NCBI GenBank assembly: GCA_041751955.1
Contig: JBGSIB010000011.1
Coordinates: forward strand, 33,133 to 97,132
From: UBA2040 sp041751955
GTDB lineage: Bacteria; Bacteroidota; Bacteroidia; Flavobacteriales_D; Crocinitomicaceae
Length of the DNA stretch: 64,000 nucleotides
Reading direction: 5' to 3'
Of this stretch, positions 34,296 through 44,075 are shown piece after piece. The translations under genes and the position numbers were made by a program. Numbering within the stretch: the stretch's first letter is position 1; each line of letters starts with the position of its first letter. The notes beneath the pieces were generated by a model. That model was given only the letters and a program-made list of their open reading frames with translations. It made no database searches and was not told where the DNA came from.

Positions 34296-35021
34296 TCAGT
34301 CAGATGAACCCAAGTAACGAATGACTTCTGCTGCTCCCATGAGCCCAAATAAGGCTGGCATATAACTTACTGTTCCGTAAAACGATCTCTTGTAATTGGC
34401 TCCATCTGTCATTTTTAGCGAGTGTTTTTGTTGTAATTCACTTGAAAATATCGCTTTTACCCCTTTGGGTTCCATGTTGCGTTTTTTTAGTCTTTTCTTC
34501 AATTGCAGTCCCAATTTGCAATTGTATGTTTTGGTCAATTGCGCCAAAGCAACTTGTGATGGATCTGTTTTTCCTCCTGCGCCAAGATGTGTTATGATTT
34601 TGATTTTTAATCGTTTACAAGCTACAATCCATTCTATTTTCGGGGAAACAGAATCAATGCAATCCATGACATAGTCGGGTTTTAATTCTTCTAAAATTTT
34701 CCAAACGCGCTGAGGTTCAACAAATTCTTCAAGAATATTGATTTTGATTTCGCTGGAAATATCTTTCAATCGCTCAGCTAGAACCACAGCTTTATTTCTG
34801 CCGATTGTAGAATCCAAAGCCGTTAGTTGCCGATTTTTATTCGACGGATCAAATTTATCTCCGTCAATCAAAGTGATTTCGCCTATTCCCGATCGTGCGA
34901 TGAATTCTCCAGCAAAAGAACCTATTCCGCCTAATCCAACGATAAGCACATGTTTTTTAGAAAGATTTTTAAGATTTTCGGGACCTAATAAAAGTTCAGT
35001 TCGTTCTAGCCAATGTGCCAT
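34296..35021 (-). CDS. tcdA: tRNA threonylcarbamoyladenosine dehydratase (ThiF/E1 family)
   Basis: TcdA cyclises t6A37 to ct6A in tRNAs that read ANN codons. The 241-residue protein has the E1-like nucleotide-binding GLGGIGSFAGEFIARSGIG, then DGDKFDPSNKNRQL (the ThiF Asp and the Arg finger region) and DCIDSVSPKIEWI. The GSLSYMPA-type C-terminal block is present as GTVSYMPALFGLMGA. It overlaps tatD by 16 bp on the same strand, suggesting co-expression. TcdA is slightly shorter than the E. coli enzyme (268 residues), which is usual outside Proteobacteria. Confidence 0.88.
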   Translation of the reverse strand: MAHWLERTELLLGPENLKNLSKKHVLIVGLGGIGSFAGEFIARSGIGEITLIDGDKFDPSNKNRQLTALDSTIGRNKAVVLAERLKDISSEIKINILEEFVEPQRVWKILEELKPDYVMDCIDSVSPKIEWIVACKRLKIKIITHLGAGGKTDPSQVALAQLTKTYNCKLGLQLKKRLKKRNMEPKGVKAIFSSELQQKHSLKMTDGANYKRSFYGTVSYMPALFGLMGAAEVIRYLGSSD

Positions 35022-35656
35022 TTTGGAAAAATACGTTTAAAGTTTTGCTCAATAATTTCGGTCAAAAGTACGAAAGAAATCCCTCTCAATTCCGCGACTT
35101 TCTTGTAAATATCCTCAATCGGTATTAGTTTGTCATCGGTCTCCAAAAGCAAGCGATCATTTGGGATTTTTGCAACGATTTTTTGCAGTTTCAAATTGGT
35201 GAAAATGTCGGTTCCTATTGAAACAACCATGCCTTCGCGCAAAACTTCTTCCAACAAATTAGCTTTTGAGAAACCATGAAAAATCCATGTTTGTGTTGGG
35301 TCTAATTTCCGTTTTATGATCGCCAGTTCGTTCCAAGCTTTGACGCAATGAATAATAACAGGCAATTTTTCATTTTCAGAAATTTCAACTTGCTGAATGA
35401 ACATGTCTATTTGTAGTTCCAAATTCGGACCTTGAATTCTGTCCAAACCGATTTCACCAATCGCCAAAGTTTTGTCGGTGATACGGTGAAGTAATTTGTT
35501 TTCAACGAATTCGATGTTGGTCAAATGCGCCTTCCACGGATGAACACCAATGGAATGAAACGTGGAAATATTCTCTTCGAGCGCAACAGAGATAATCTCG
35601 TAATCGCGATTCTTTGATTTATGCGTGTGACAATTGAATAAGTTCATAGACGGCAA
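35006..35656 (-). CDS. TatD-family metal-dependent hydrolase
   Basis: A 216-residue TIM-barrel protein of the TatD DNase family, shorter than the usual 255-265. Metal-site blocks are CHTHK near the start, AIGEIGLDRI, VIHCVKAWNEL, FHGFSK and LLETDDK. The opening His pair is preceded by Cys in place of the usual Asp, and the ETDxP Pro is replaced, so activity may differ from classical TatD. The start may be ATG 35656 or the second Met at 35647. It is divergent from the peptide transporter gene and overlaps tcdA. Confidence 0.82.
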   Translation of the reverse strand: MPSMNLFNCHTHKSKNRDYEIISVALEENISTFHSIGVHPWKAHLTNIEFVENKLLHRITDKTLAIGEIGLDRIQGPNLELQIDMFIQQVEISENEKLPVIIHCVKAWNELAIIKRKLDPTQTWIFHGFSKANLLEEVLREGMVVSIGTDIFTNLKLQKIVAKIPNDRLLLETDDKLIPIEDIYKKVAELRGISFVLLTEIIEQNFKRIFPKWHIG

Positions 35657-35721
35657 ATATCGTCAAAATAGAATATTCAAAATAAAATTTCTATTTTCGG
35701 GACTTAAACTGTAAAGCTGTA

Positions 35722-37338
35722 ATGTCGAATTCCTCCTTAAATCCGTCTTCGGACAATTATAACGATATTAAAGAATCTACCATTTTGGGTCATCCTACGG
35801 GATTATTCGTTTTGTTTTTTACAGAAATGTGGGAGAGGTTTTCGTTTTATGGAATGAAAGCTTTATTGATATTTTATTTGGTAAAGTATCATTTGTTTTC
35901 TGATGATTCAGGGAATTTATTGGTAGGAAGTTATGCAGCTCTTGTATACGCTCTTCCTGTTGTTGGAGGATACTTGGCTGATAAGTTTCTCGGTTTCAGA
36001 AAAGCTGTAACATTTGGTGCCATTTTGTTGGTTCTTGGTCATATTGGAATGGCTTATGAAGGTGAAGCTGCGAAATTGATGTCAGACGGAACAATTGTCA
36101 GGGACAATCAGGCTTTACAATTTTTCTATTTTTCACTTTCGTTAATTATACTTGGTGTAGGGTTTTTAAAGGCAAACATTTCGTCGATTGTTGGTGAATT
36201 GTATGGAAAAGGTGATGTTCGAAGGGATTCTGGTTTCACCATTTTCTATATGGGAATTAATATTGGATCTGCTTTGGCTACTTTTATTTGTGGGTATTTA
36301 GGAGAGAATGTTGGATGGGGTTATGGTTTTGGAGCCGCTGGAATTGGAATGATTTTAGGTCTCATTACCTTTATTTGGGGTAAAAAATATTTCAAAGGAA
36401 AAGGAGAACCGAGAAATCCAGAAGCATTGGCGAAACCAGTTTTCTTAGGGTTGAATACTGAAAAATTAATCTATGTGATTTCTGTTTTATCTCTCTTAGT
36501 TATTTGGCAAATGGTTCAGCGACATAGCGTTGTTGAAGTTTTACTCATGGTAGCAGGTGCAGGATCACTTGCTTATATTGTTTGGTATGCATTTACAAAA
36601 TCCACACGCATAGAGCGAAACCGTTTAGGGGCTTTGACAATTTTAATAGTATTTTCGGTGTTCTTTTGGGCACTTTTTGAGCAAGCATACACTTCGTTGA
36701 ATTTATTTGCAGATCGAGCAATGGATAGAACGATAGGAGACTCAACAGTACCAACTGCTTGGTATTTGAGCTTAAATGCAATTTTTATTGTGATTTTTGC
36801 TCCAATGTTTGCGTGGCTGTGGGTTAAACTAGGTAAAAAGAATCCAAACGCAGCTATAAAATTTGGTTTGGCGCTTTTGTTCGTAGGTTTTGGATTTGGC
36901 GCGTTGGTTATGGGAATAAGCGCAACAACAATAGGAAAAGTTTCAATGATTTGGCTTGTTATTGCTTACTTATTTCATACATGGGGAGAATTATGTTTAT
37001 CTCCAGTTGGATTATCATACGTGACAAAACTTGCACCTAAAACTATAGTCGGTTTTATGATGGGAGTCTGGTTCTTAGCAACTGCAGGTTCAGAGTATAT
37101 TGCATCATTGCTTGCGAATATTGCGAGTTTACCAGCATCAGCGGCTGGAGAATCCATAGATTTAGAAGCAGCAAAATCAGCCTATTCAGGGCTTTTTGAA
37201 AGTCTTTTTTACATTGGAATGATAGCAGGAGTATTACTTTTGATTTTATCACCACTCATCAAAAAAATGATGCATGGAATTGATGAGGAGGGTCCGGATA
37301 TTGATGCATCAGCGCATGAAATTGAAACAACGATTTAA
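35722..37338 (+). CDS. POT/PTR-family proton-coupled peptide transporter (first copy)
   Basis: A 538-residue major facilitator protein importing di- and tripeptides with protons. POT signatures: the proton-coupling ExxERF block TEMWERFSFYGMKALL, the PTR2 signature GGYLADKFLGFRKAV, GFLKANISSIVG, and FFWALFEQAYTSLNLFADR in the C-terminal half. Twelve to fourteen helices. It is followed after 27 bp by a second, diverged POT gene on the same strand. The exported M1 peptidase nearby would produce suitable substrates, an inference. Confidence 0.93.
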   Translation: MSNSSLNPSSDNYNDIKESTILGHPTGLFVLFFTEMWERFSFYGMKALLIFYLVKYHLFSDDSGNLLVGSYAALVYALPVVGGYLADKFLGFRKAVTFGAILLVLGHIGMAYEGEAAKLMSDGTIVRDNQALQFFYFSLSLIILGVGFLKANISSIVGELYGKGDVRRDSGFTIFYMGINIGSALATFICGYLGENVGWGYGFGAAGIGMILGLITFIWGKKYFKGKGEPRNPEALAKPVFLGLNTEKLIYVISVLSLLVIWQMVQRHSVVEVLLMVAGAGSLAYIVWYAFTKSTRIERNRLGALTILIVFSVFFWALFEQAYTSLNLFADRAMDRTIGDSTVPTAWYLSLNAIFIVIFAPMFAWLWVKLGKKNPNAAIKFGLALLFVGFGFGALVMGISATTIGKVSMIWLVIAYLFHTWGELCLSPVGLSYVTKLAPKTIVGFMMGVWFLATAGSEYIASLLANIASLPASAAGESIDLEAAKSAYSGLFESLFYIGMIAGVLLLILSPLIKKMMHGIDEEGPDIDASAHEIETTI

Positions 37339-37365
37339 TTTTAAATAAAACCGAAAAATAAATAT

Positions 37366-39387
37366 ATGTCAACTCAAACAAATGATATGTTCAAATCCAC
37401 GGTGTTAGGTCATCCCTCTGGATTATTTGTGCTGTTCTTCACGGAAATGTGGGAACGTTTCTCGTATTATGGAATGCGTGCCTTATTGGTGCTTTTCTTG
37501 GTTAGCGCCATGGGATTAGGTGGCTGGGATTGGTCTCCAAAAGAAGCCCTTTCTCTTTACGGAACCTATACTGCTATGGTGTATTTGACGCCTATTTTAG
37601 GTGGTTTCATTGCCGATAAATATTTGGGTTATCGACGAGCCGTAATTATAGGCGCAGTGGTTATGACACTTGGTCATGCCTCAATGGCTATTGAATCGAA
37701 TCCAATATTTCTTTATATTGGTATTGGATTGCTGATTATTGGAAACGGCTTCTTTAAGCCAAACATGACTTCTATTATTTCATACATGTACAAAGACACT
37801 CCAGAAAAGAAAGATGGTGCTTATACTATTTTCTATATGGGTGTGAATGCTGGTGCTTTTTTAGGAATCATGTTGTGCGGATACTTAGGAGAAACGTTAG
37901 GTTGGAGTTATGGTTTCGGATTGGCAGGAATCTTCATGTTTTTTGGAATGCTACAGTTTTATTTTGCGCAAAAAATATTTGGTGACATAGGTTTGAAACC
38001 AGAACCTGCAAAAATAGACGATGCACCAAAATTAGAATTTGAAGGTGACAGAATGAATCCATTCACAATGATTGATAAAGTCCTAATATTTTTGTCCGCG
38101 GGCATTGGATTAATTTGGATTATCAATGATCCATTGACGAACATTGCAAATATTAATATTTTGAAGTTTGGTAATACAGATATTTCCAATTGGTTCATTA
38201 TTTCGGGTGTTATCATTTTCCTAGTTTTATTGGTGAGTCGTATTACACGATTCCCAATTGTCACGAGAGATAGAATGGTTGCCATTGTTTTGTTTGCAAT
38301 ATTTACAGTCATTTTCTGGGCGTCATTTGAGCAAGCTGGAGGATCTATGACCTTATTTGCTAAGGATTATACAACACGAATTTTGACAGGTTCCGGCGCA
38401 ACCATGTTCAACATTGTCGATATCATCATAACGGTTGTTCCTATCGCTATTATTACTTGGGTTTTGTATAAATTATTCAAACAAACATTTTCAAAATATG
38501 CCTTATCAAATATTTTCTTAGCGACCTCATTCGTTTTGATCTGGGCAATTGTATTTTGGAAAATTGATCGCAATTTGAAGTCTAGTGCATATGTGGTGGC
38601 ATACAATCAAATTGAAACAATGGAAAAAGGAGAGGATGGCAAAGACGCTCGAGTTCTTACTATGATTACAAATGCTACAGAAGTTCCAGCAGATGCCAAA
38701 ATTGTAACAGATTCAACTACGATTCGTGAACCGAAAAATATTGCTGTAGGTACTGCTATTGCTTTGATCGATGTAGATAAAGGAGGTGATTTAAGGTATT
38801 TAGATGACTCAAAATTGGGTAAAATTGAAAAAGCATCGCAAATCAAAGCTACCATAACACGTAAAAAAGGAAAAGAAGTTGAAATTCCTGCTTCATGGTT
38901 CGGAATATTAAACTCTCTATTTATCATTATGTTTGCGCCACTTTTCTCCAAATGGTGGGAAGGTAAATACAATCCAACTGGTGCCTCAAAATATGGTATT
39001 GGTCTTATTTTGTTAGGAATAGGCTTTGGTGCTTTGGCTTTCGGCTCAATGGGAATTGAAGCAGGCATGCGCGTGAGTATGATATGGTTGGTGATTGCCT
39101 ATTTATTTCATACGCTCGGAGAACTTTGTTTATCACCTGTCGCTCTCTCCTACATCAGTAAACTCGTTCCAGGTCGTATGATTGCGCTTATGTTCGGTAT
39201 TTGGTATGTTGCCGTTGCAATTGGGAACAAAACTGCAGGAAAAATGGGTGGACAAATTGAAAAAATTCAAGAAGATCATTCATTAACTTTCTTCTTTATG
39301 ATATTTACTTTGGTGCCGATTGGTCTTGGATTAGTCGCAATTGCTTTGAATCCACTTTTCAAACGATTAATGCACGGTGTAAGATAA
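37366..39387 (+). CDS. POT/PTR-family peptide transporter (second copy) with an extra soluble insertion
   Basis: Another proton-peptide symporter, 673 residues, with TEMWERFSYYGMRALLVLF, GGFIADKYLGYRRAV, NGFFKPNMTSIISYMY and WASFEQAGGSMTLFA. It carries about 100 extra hydrophilic residues (roughly 405-505) between two late helices, rich in Thr/Lys/Asp and probably facing the periplasm or cytoplasm as a small beta domain. This insertion is known in some Bacteroidota POT proteins and absent from the first copy. Sequence divergence shows an old duplication. Confidence 0.93.
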   Translation: MSTQTNDMFKSTVLGHPSGLFVLFFTEMWERFSYYGMRALLVLFLVSAMGLGGWDWSPKEALSLYGTYTAMVYLTPILGGFIADKYLGYRRAVIIGAVVMTLGHASMAIESNPIFLYIGIGLLIIGNGFFKPNMTSIISYMYKDTPEKKDGAYTIFYMGVNAGAFLGIMLCGYLGETLGWSYGFGLAGIFMFFGMLQFYFAQKIFGDIGLKPEPAKIDDAPKLEFEGDRMNPFTMIDKVLIFLSAGIGLIWIINDPLTNIANINILKFGNTDISNWFIISGVIIFLVLLVSRITRFPIVTRDRMVAIVLFAIFTVIFWASFEQAGGSMTLFAKDYTTRILTGSGATMFNIVDIIITVVPIAIITWVLYKLFKQTFSKYALSNIFLATSFVLIWAIVFWKIDRNLKSSAYVVAYNQIETMEKGEDGKDARVLTMITNATEVPADAKIVTDSTTIREPKNIAVGTAIALIDVDKGGDLRYLDDSKLGKIEKASQIKATITRKKGKEVEIPASWFGILNSLFIIMFAPLFSKWWEGKYNPTGASKYGIGLILLGIGFGALAFGSMGIEAGMRVSMIWLVIAYLFHTLGELCLSPVALSYISKLVPGRMIALMFGIWYVAVAIGNKTAGKMGGQIEKIQEDHSLTFFFMIFTLVPIGLGLVAIALNPLFKRLMHGVR

Positions 39388-39413
39388 TTCGAAATAAAAA
39401 CAACAACTATGAC

Positions 39414-39454
39414 AAAACAGTCTGTCCATCGAAAGAAGACAGACTGTTTTTTTT
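39414..39454 (+). terminator. Intrinsic terminator after the POT pair
   Basis: A 12-bp perfect stem, AAACAGTCTGTC / GACAGACTGTTT, with an 11-nt loop and a run of eight Ts. It closes the two-gene peptide transporter unit, 13 bp before the next start. Confidence 0.9.
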
Positions 39455-39467
39455 AAAGCAAAATACA

Positions 39468-41099
39468 ATGAAAAATTTCTGGATAGTTCTTTTAAGTTTC
39501 TTCGTAATTGGAAATTCTTTTGGTCAAGCGCCTAAGGTGGAATGGATGGATTCCTCGGCTGTTTCCAAATTGGAAGCGGGAAAATTTACCTATTTCAATG
39601 CTAGTGCGCAAAGTGATATATTAATTGAAGACAAAACAGACATTTTTGTTGATTTTGCCTTAGTGGATATTTCTGTGGCCTATGATTCAGTTCAACTAAT
39701 TATAGATTCAGACACGCTTCGACATAAATCTTTACAACCGTTTATGCTCCGTGGGATGAAAAAGAATGGAGCATTTTCTCTTATCGCCTTTCAGAATGGA
39801 AAGCCCAATGAATTTAAATCGAATAAGGCTGAAAGTTTAAAATTCAAAGTAAATTATAAGGAAAAACCACTTATCGTTCAGGATGAAATTGTATTTGGTC
39901 TTTTGGCTTTAGTTCTTGCTCTAATCTTTTATACCTCACATAAACAAACAGGATTCTGGAAGAAATTTTACTTGATTGTTCCTGCTTTATTATTGTGCTA
40001 TGTCATCCCAGCGATATTGGTTCTTTTCGGATTAATTTCACCTGAATATTCCAAATTGTATGTCATGGCAAGAGATTATCTTTTGCCTGCTGCACTGATT
40101 TTAATGACCTTGGGTATTGATTTTAAAGCAATTGTCAACCTGGGAACCAAAGCATTGATTATGTTTTTGACAGGAACTGTTGGTGTTATCATCGGGGGAC
40201 CAATAGCCATTTTGATTTATTCCATGATTGATCCATCCGTTGTTGGTGGTGAAGGTTATGAGGCTGCGTGGCGCGGAATGGCGACAATTGCAGGAAGCTG
40301 GATCGGTGGAGGGGCCAATCAAAATGCTATGTATGAAACCTATCAATTTGCTCCGCAGTTGTATGGTAAAATGATTGTGGTTGACATCGTTGTTGCGAAT
40401 TTATGGATGGCATTTCTATTATTTGGAGCTTCCCGAGCTGCCAAAATCGATAAGTGGTTGAAAGCGGATAGTTCTTCCATTGAAGATTTAAAAACGCGTG
40501 TGACGGCCTATGAAGATTCCATCAAACGTCAACCAACTACTACAGATTACATCATGATTCTTGGAATCGCTTTTGCTTTAGTGGGTCTAGGACATTTTGG
40601 AGGAAAATTTATAGCCGAAATATTTGAAAAGATGTACGGTTCCGATTCACCGGGCGCTTCTTCTTTCCTTTGGTTGGTGGTGATTGCGACAACTGGAGGA
40701 TTAATACTTTCTTTCACCAAATTACGCCAATATGAAGGTGCTGGTGCGTCCAAAATTGGTAGTGTATTCATCTATATTTTGGTGGCGACCATCGGTATGA
40801 AAATGGAATTGGCTGAAGCGATTAAAGAGCCTCAACTCATTTTAGTAGGTGTGATTTGGATGATAGTTCATGTTAGTTTAATGATAGGTGTAGCTAAGTT
40901 GATCAAAGCTCCTTTCTTCTTCCTTGCAGTAGGTTCGCAAGCAAATATTGGAGGAGCGGCATCAGCACCAGTAGTTGCAGCAGCTTTTCATCCTTCTTTA
41001 GCTTCTGTTGGGGCGATAATTGCCGTACTCGGCTATGCTTTAGGAACGTATGGAGCGATTCTTTGTGCTGAATTAATGGCGTGGGTGGCGCCTATATAA
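39468..41099 (+). CDS. DUF819 membrane protein with a fused N-terminal periplasmic domain
   Basis: A signal peptide (1-19, ending SFGQ) and a beta-rich domain of about 120 residues precede a DUF819 (YjcL-like) transporter-like module of ten helices (about 145-540). DUF819 landmarks are GTIAGSWIGGGANQNAM-type sequence, here MATIAGSWIGGGANQNAMYE, KLRQYEGAGASKIGSVFIYI and VGSQANIGGAASAPVVAAAF. The Gly/Asn-rich re-entrant loops resemble those of Na+-symporters such as gluconate or glutamate carriers. Substrate unknown. Most DUF819 proteins start directly with the first helix, so the exported front domain is unusual. Confidence 0.85.
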   Translation: MKNFWIVLLSFFVIGNSFGQAPKVEWMDSSAVSKLEAGKFTYFNASAQSDILIEDKTDIFVDFALVDISVAYDSVQLIIDSDTLRHKSLQPFMLRGMKKNGAFSLIAFQNGKPNEFKSNKAESLKFKVNYKEKPLIVQDEIVFGLLALVLALIFYTSHKQTGFWKKFYLIVPALLLCYVIPAILVLFGLISPEYSKLYVMARDYLLPAALILMTLGIDFKAIVNLGTKALIMFLTGTVGVIIGGPIAILIYSMIDPSVVGGEGYEAAWRGMATIAGSWIGGGANQNAMYETYQFAPQLYGKMIVVDIVVANLWMAFLLFGASRAAKIDKWLKADSSSIEDLKTRVTAYEDSIKRQPTTTDYIMILGIAFALVGLGHFGGKFIAEIFEKMYGSDSPGASSFLWLVVIATTGGLILSFTKLRQYEGAGASKIGSVFIYILVATIGMKMELAEAIKEPQLILVGVIWMIVHVSLMIGVAKLIKAPFFFLAVGSQANIGGAASAPVVAAAFHPSLASVGAIIAVLGYALGTYGAILCAELMAWVAPI

Positions 41100-41109
41100 G
41101 CTGTTGTTT

Positions 41110-41694
41110 ATGCTCCGGTATTTAATGTTAATTTCCATAGTGCTTTTTTTAATGGGTTTTTCAGAAGATGAAAAGCCTCGTTTCACCATTGAATTCATTC
41201 AGAACCAAAAAGTTGTTCCTATACACAATGAAACGGTAAACTTAGAAAAGGATATGTTTCGAATGAAGGTTACTTTGCATAATTTAAGAGGAGTTTATTT
41301 GAGCGCTTCTAGAAAAAAGATGTATTTCAATTTGAAAGATACGGAGCAAATACCAGATTTTAAATTTATTTCTTCCAAAGTAGGTGCGGAGTATCCTTTC
41401 AATAAGAATCAGGAAATCTCAGTACATGCCGAGTATTTATCTTTTTTGTGTGCCAGCAAAGATGAATTTGATTGCAATAAATTAGACCTTGGTGCAAGAT
41501 TTCAGGGTGATGAAATCATTGGCTACAAAACTGTTAAGTATATTTCTCTTTCGCTCAAAGATCAAAAATTTAGCGTGAAAAACTATGGTAAAGATCTTTA
41601 CTTATTTTTCTTTGCAACCGATGAATATGAAATAGGCAAAATGCCTGTTGAACTTGGGCGGATGAAAGTGAAGCTAAAATGGAAAAAGCACTGA
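41110..41694 (+). CDS. Hypothetical exported protein
   Basis: From ATG 41110 a hydrophobic leader of about 16 residues (ending MGFS) is followed by a beta-rich domain of about 175 residues with two Cys (FLCASKDEFDCNK). No family recognised. It begins 10 bp after the DUF819 gene, very likely in the same operon, so it may be an accessory protein of that transporter. The TTG at 41104 is an alternative start. Confidence 0.65.
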   Translation: MLRYLMLISIVLFLMGFSEDEKPRFTIEFIQNQKVVPIHNETVNLEKDMFRMKVTLHNLRGVYLSASRKKMYFNLKDTEQIPDFKFISSKVGAEYPFNKNQEISVHAEYLSFLCASKDEFDCNKLDLGARFQGDEIIGYKTVKYISLSLKDQKFSVKNYGKDLYLFFFATDEYEIGKMPVELGRMKVKLKWKKH

Positions 41695-41710
41695 TTTTTT
41701 GCGAATCACT

Positions 41711-42181
41711 TTATTTCAATCTTACAAAGTCAAAATCGATGCGTTGTGCCTCGCCATTTAGCTTTCCAGAAATATAGGCTTTCAATTTATCCTTCCCTGA
41801 TGTTTCGTAAGTAATCACCTGCGGAAAATCATGCTTTTGGTTTTCAAAAACTATTTTCGTTGCCGTTCTTTCGGTTTCTTTAAAAATGATTTCTTCTCCT
41901 TCATTCTGGTCAGAAATTGCGGTCACAAATTGAAATTTCCCATCTTTTAAAGCGATGGTCATCGTTTCCGTGAACAATGTTTCTCCCTCACGAATAAAAA
42001 CGCTTTCACCTTTCCAAATACTATCTCCAACCAAGCTCCAAGCTTCTTGAACATTATTTCCTTGAACAATTGCCGTCCATTTCCCTTCTAGCCAATTGAT
42101 TTCTTTGATGGTTTCTTTTGGATCGCTTGAACAGCTCAAAAAAGTTGAACCAATAATTAAAAGTAGTGCAAGTTTTTTCAT
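41711..42181 (-). CDS. DUF6265-type lipoprotein
   Basis: A lipobox (FLSC) at the end of a 17-residue leader precedes one DUF6265 domain: INWLEGKWTAIVQG, EAWSLVGDSIWKGESVF, and the characteristic FENQKHDFPQVITYE. The family has a lipocalin-like fold and no known function. It lies 5 bp downstream of the stop of no other gene but immediately after the MsbA-like exporter on the same strand (5 bp), so they are probably cotranscribed. Confidence 0.85.
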   Translation of the reverse strand: MKKLALLLIIGSTFLSCSSDPKETIKEINWLEGKWTAIVQGNNVQEAWSLVGDSIWKGESVFIREGETLFTETMTIALKDGKFQFVTAISDQNEGEEIIFKETERTATKIVFENQKHDFPQVITYETSGKDKLKAYISGKLNGEAQRIDFDFVRLK

Positions 42182-42186
42182 TGAGT

Positions 42187-44004
42187 TTAATTTTCCATTC
42201 CTTGCAATTCTACAAGGTTTGCATAAATTCCAGGGTGCTGCATCAATTCTTCATGCGTTCCCATTTCTTCTATATTTCCGTTGTTGAGAACGAGAATTTT
42301 ATTTGCTTTTTTTATCGTTGACAAACGGTGTGCAATGACAAAAGATGTTCTGCCAACCATTAGTTCATTCAAAGCATCTTGAACCAGTTTTTCACTTTCA
42401 GAATCCAAGGCAGAAGTGGCTTCATCGAGAATCAAAATTCGTGGGTTTTTTAAAATTGCACGTGCAATAGCAATCCGTTGTTTTTGACCACCAGAAAGCT
42501 GAATTCCTCTGTCACCAACCTCTGTTTGGTATCCTTCAGTAAATTTGTCGATAAACTCAACGGCATTTGCTTTTTTGGCAGCTTCTTTGATTTCGTCGAT
42601 TGTAGCTCCAGGTCGACCAAACGCAATGTTATCTTCAATTGTACCAGCGAAAAGTATAACTTCTTGAGGAACAACGGCAATTTGAGAGCGTAGATGATTA
42701 ATGTCAATTTCAGTGCTTGAAACACCGTCAAATAGAATGGAACCTTCCGCAGTTTCATAATATCGAAGTAGGAGTGAGGCTATTGTCGATTTTCCAGCGC
42801 CAGACGGACCGACCAAGGCTATTGTTTCGTTCTTTTTGGCATCGAAAGAAACGTCTTTTAGAACTGTTATGTCGGGACGTTGTGGGTAATTGAAGCTGAT
42901 TCCATTAAAACTTACATTCCCATCAAGACTTGGTTTTTCCTCACCTGTAAATAGCTCATTTTCATCTTTTTTACCAATGATGTCCATTAAGTTTTCAGTC
43001 GCACCAATGGATTTCTGGATAGACGCGTATAAATCAGGAATGCTTCCAACAGACATGCCCATAAATACCGTAAACATGACGAATGAAAAGAAATCGCCTG
43101 AGTTCAATTCTGGATTCGGACCTTGTGTCATTTTGAGACCTTGCCAGATGATAAAAACAATGGCGCCGAACAGACAGAAAATGATAAATGAAACAAATGC
43201 ACCTCGCCAAAGACCGCTTTTTACATTCAATTGACGAATGTTCTCGATGGCTTTGTTGTATTTTTTAAGTGTAAATATTTCGTTTGTGAAGGATTTAATA
43301 TTCGAAATTCCCATCAAGGCTTCTTCAATAATCGTATTCGATTCAGCCGTGTAATCCTGCGCTTGTTTTGATAATTTTCGAATGAATCGACCGAATAGAA
43401 CAGCCACAATTGCCATTACAGGAACGGTAGCTATCATGATGAGTGCTAATTTCCATGAAGAGTAAAAAATAAAAGCGATGGAACCAGCAATGATTATAAC
43501 TTGACGGAAAAATTCGGCAATTGTCGTTCGAAGCGTTTCTTGTATCTGTGTGATATCTGCTGAAATTCGACTGGATAATTCGCCCACTTTATTTTGGTTG
43601 AAAAAGTCCATGGGCATATAAATCAATTTGGAAAAAGCATCTTTACGCATGTCACGCATGGCATTTTCAGTGACATTCGTGAATATGACCACTCTAAAAA
43701 ATGAAAAGATGGACTGTGCAACAAATAGGAAGAGCAACATCAAAGCAACTGAATTGATATTATCCAATGAAATCAGTTTAACAGCTTCAGACATATCGGT
43801 GACTTCACCACTTTTACCCAATAATTGTCCCATCAAATAGGGGAACAAAAGTCCTGCGGAGGAAGATAGGAGTAAGAATATCCATCCTACGATGAAAATT
43901 CCACGGTATGGTTTGAGATAGGAGAAGATCCCCTTGGCCTTTTCTATACTTTCTTTAGAGAGTTTTTCTCTTTTCTTTTCGTTGTTTTTTTTTGGCCGAA
44001 GCAT
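42187..44004 (-). CDS. ABC exporter, fused permease and ATPase (MsbA-like)
   Basis: A half-transporter of type IV fold with six helices (about 30-330) and a C-terminal nucleotide-binding domain. It has Walker A GPSGAGKST, Q-loop VVPQEVILF, signature LSGGQKQR, Walker B ILILDEATSALD and the switch His in IAHRLST. Homodimers of this type flip lipid A, lipids or drugs; the substrate cannot be told. I chose ATG 44004 and not the in-frame ATG at 44022 because an exact TAnnTTTG box lies at 44020-44027. It is divergent from rpmH. Confidence 0.92.
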   Translation of the reverse strand: MLRPKKNNEKKREKLSKESIEKAKGIFSYLKPYRGIFIVGWIFLLLSSSAGLLFPYLMGQLLGKSGEVTDMSEAVKLISLDNINSVALMLLFLFVAQSIFSFFRVVIFTNVTENAMRDMRKDAFSKLIYMPMDFFNQNKVGELSSRISADITQIQETLRTTIAEFFRQVIIIAGSIAFIFYSSWKLALIMIATVPVMAIVAVLFGRFIRKLSKQAQDYTAESNTIIEEALMGISNIKSFTNEIFTLKKYNKAIENIRQLNVKSGLWRGAFVSFIIFCLFGAIVFIIWQGLKMTQGPNPELNSGDFFSFVMFTVFMGMSVGSIPDLYASIQKSIGATENLMDIIGKKDENELFTGEEKPSLDGNVSFNGISFNYPQRPDITVLKDVSFDAKKNETIALVGPSGAGKSTIASLLLRYYETAEGSILFDGVSSTEIDINHLRSQIAVVPQEVILFAGTIEDNIAFGRPGATIDEIKEAAKKANAVEFIDKFTEGYQTEVGDRGIQLSGGQKQRIAIARAILKNPRILILDEATSALDSESEKLVQDALNELMVGRTSFVIAHRLSTIKKANKILVLNNGNIEEMGTHEELMQHPGIYANLVELQGMEN

Positions 44005-44019
44005 TTCTGTACTTTTGTA

Positions 44020-44027
44020 CAAATTTA
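44020..44027 (-). promoter_or_regulatory. Bacteroidota -7 box for the ABC exporter
   Basis: TAAATTTG on the minus strand matches TAnnTTTG. It lies 15 bp before ATG 44004 and overlaps the alternative ATG at 44022, which decides the start codon. Confidence 0.6.
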
Positions 44028-44075
44028 CATCGAATGTAGGGAATGACTTTAATTTTTAAGTTTTTTATTAAAGTC

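Noticed and set aside
38607..39068. 153-codon minus-strand frame inside the second POT gene
   Set aside because: It lies entirely inside a conserved transporter gene and shows no domain of its own.
35722..39387. Second POT gene as an assembly duplication
   Set aside because: The two genes are clearly diverged and differ by a ~100-residue insertion.
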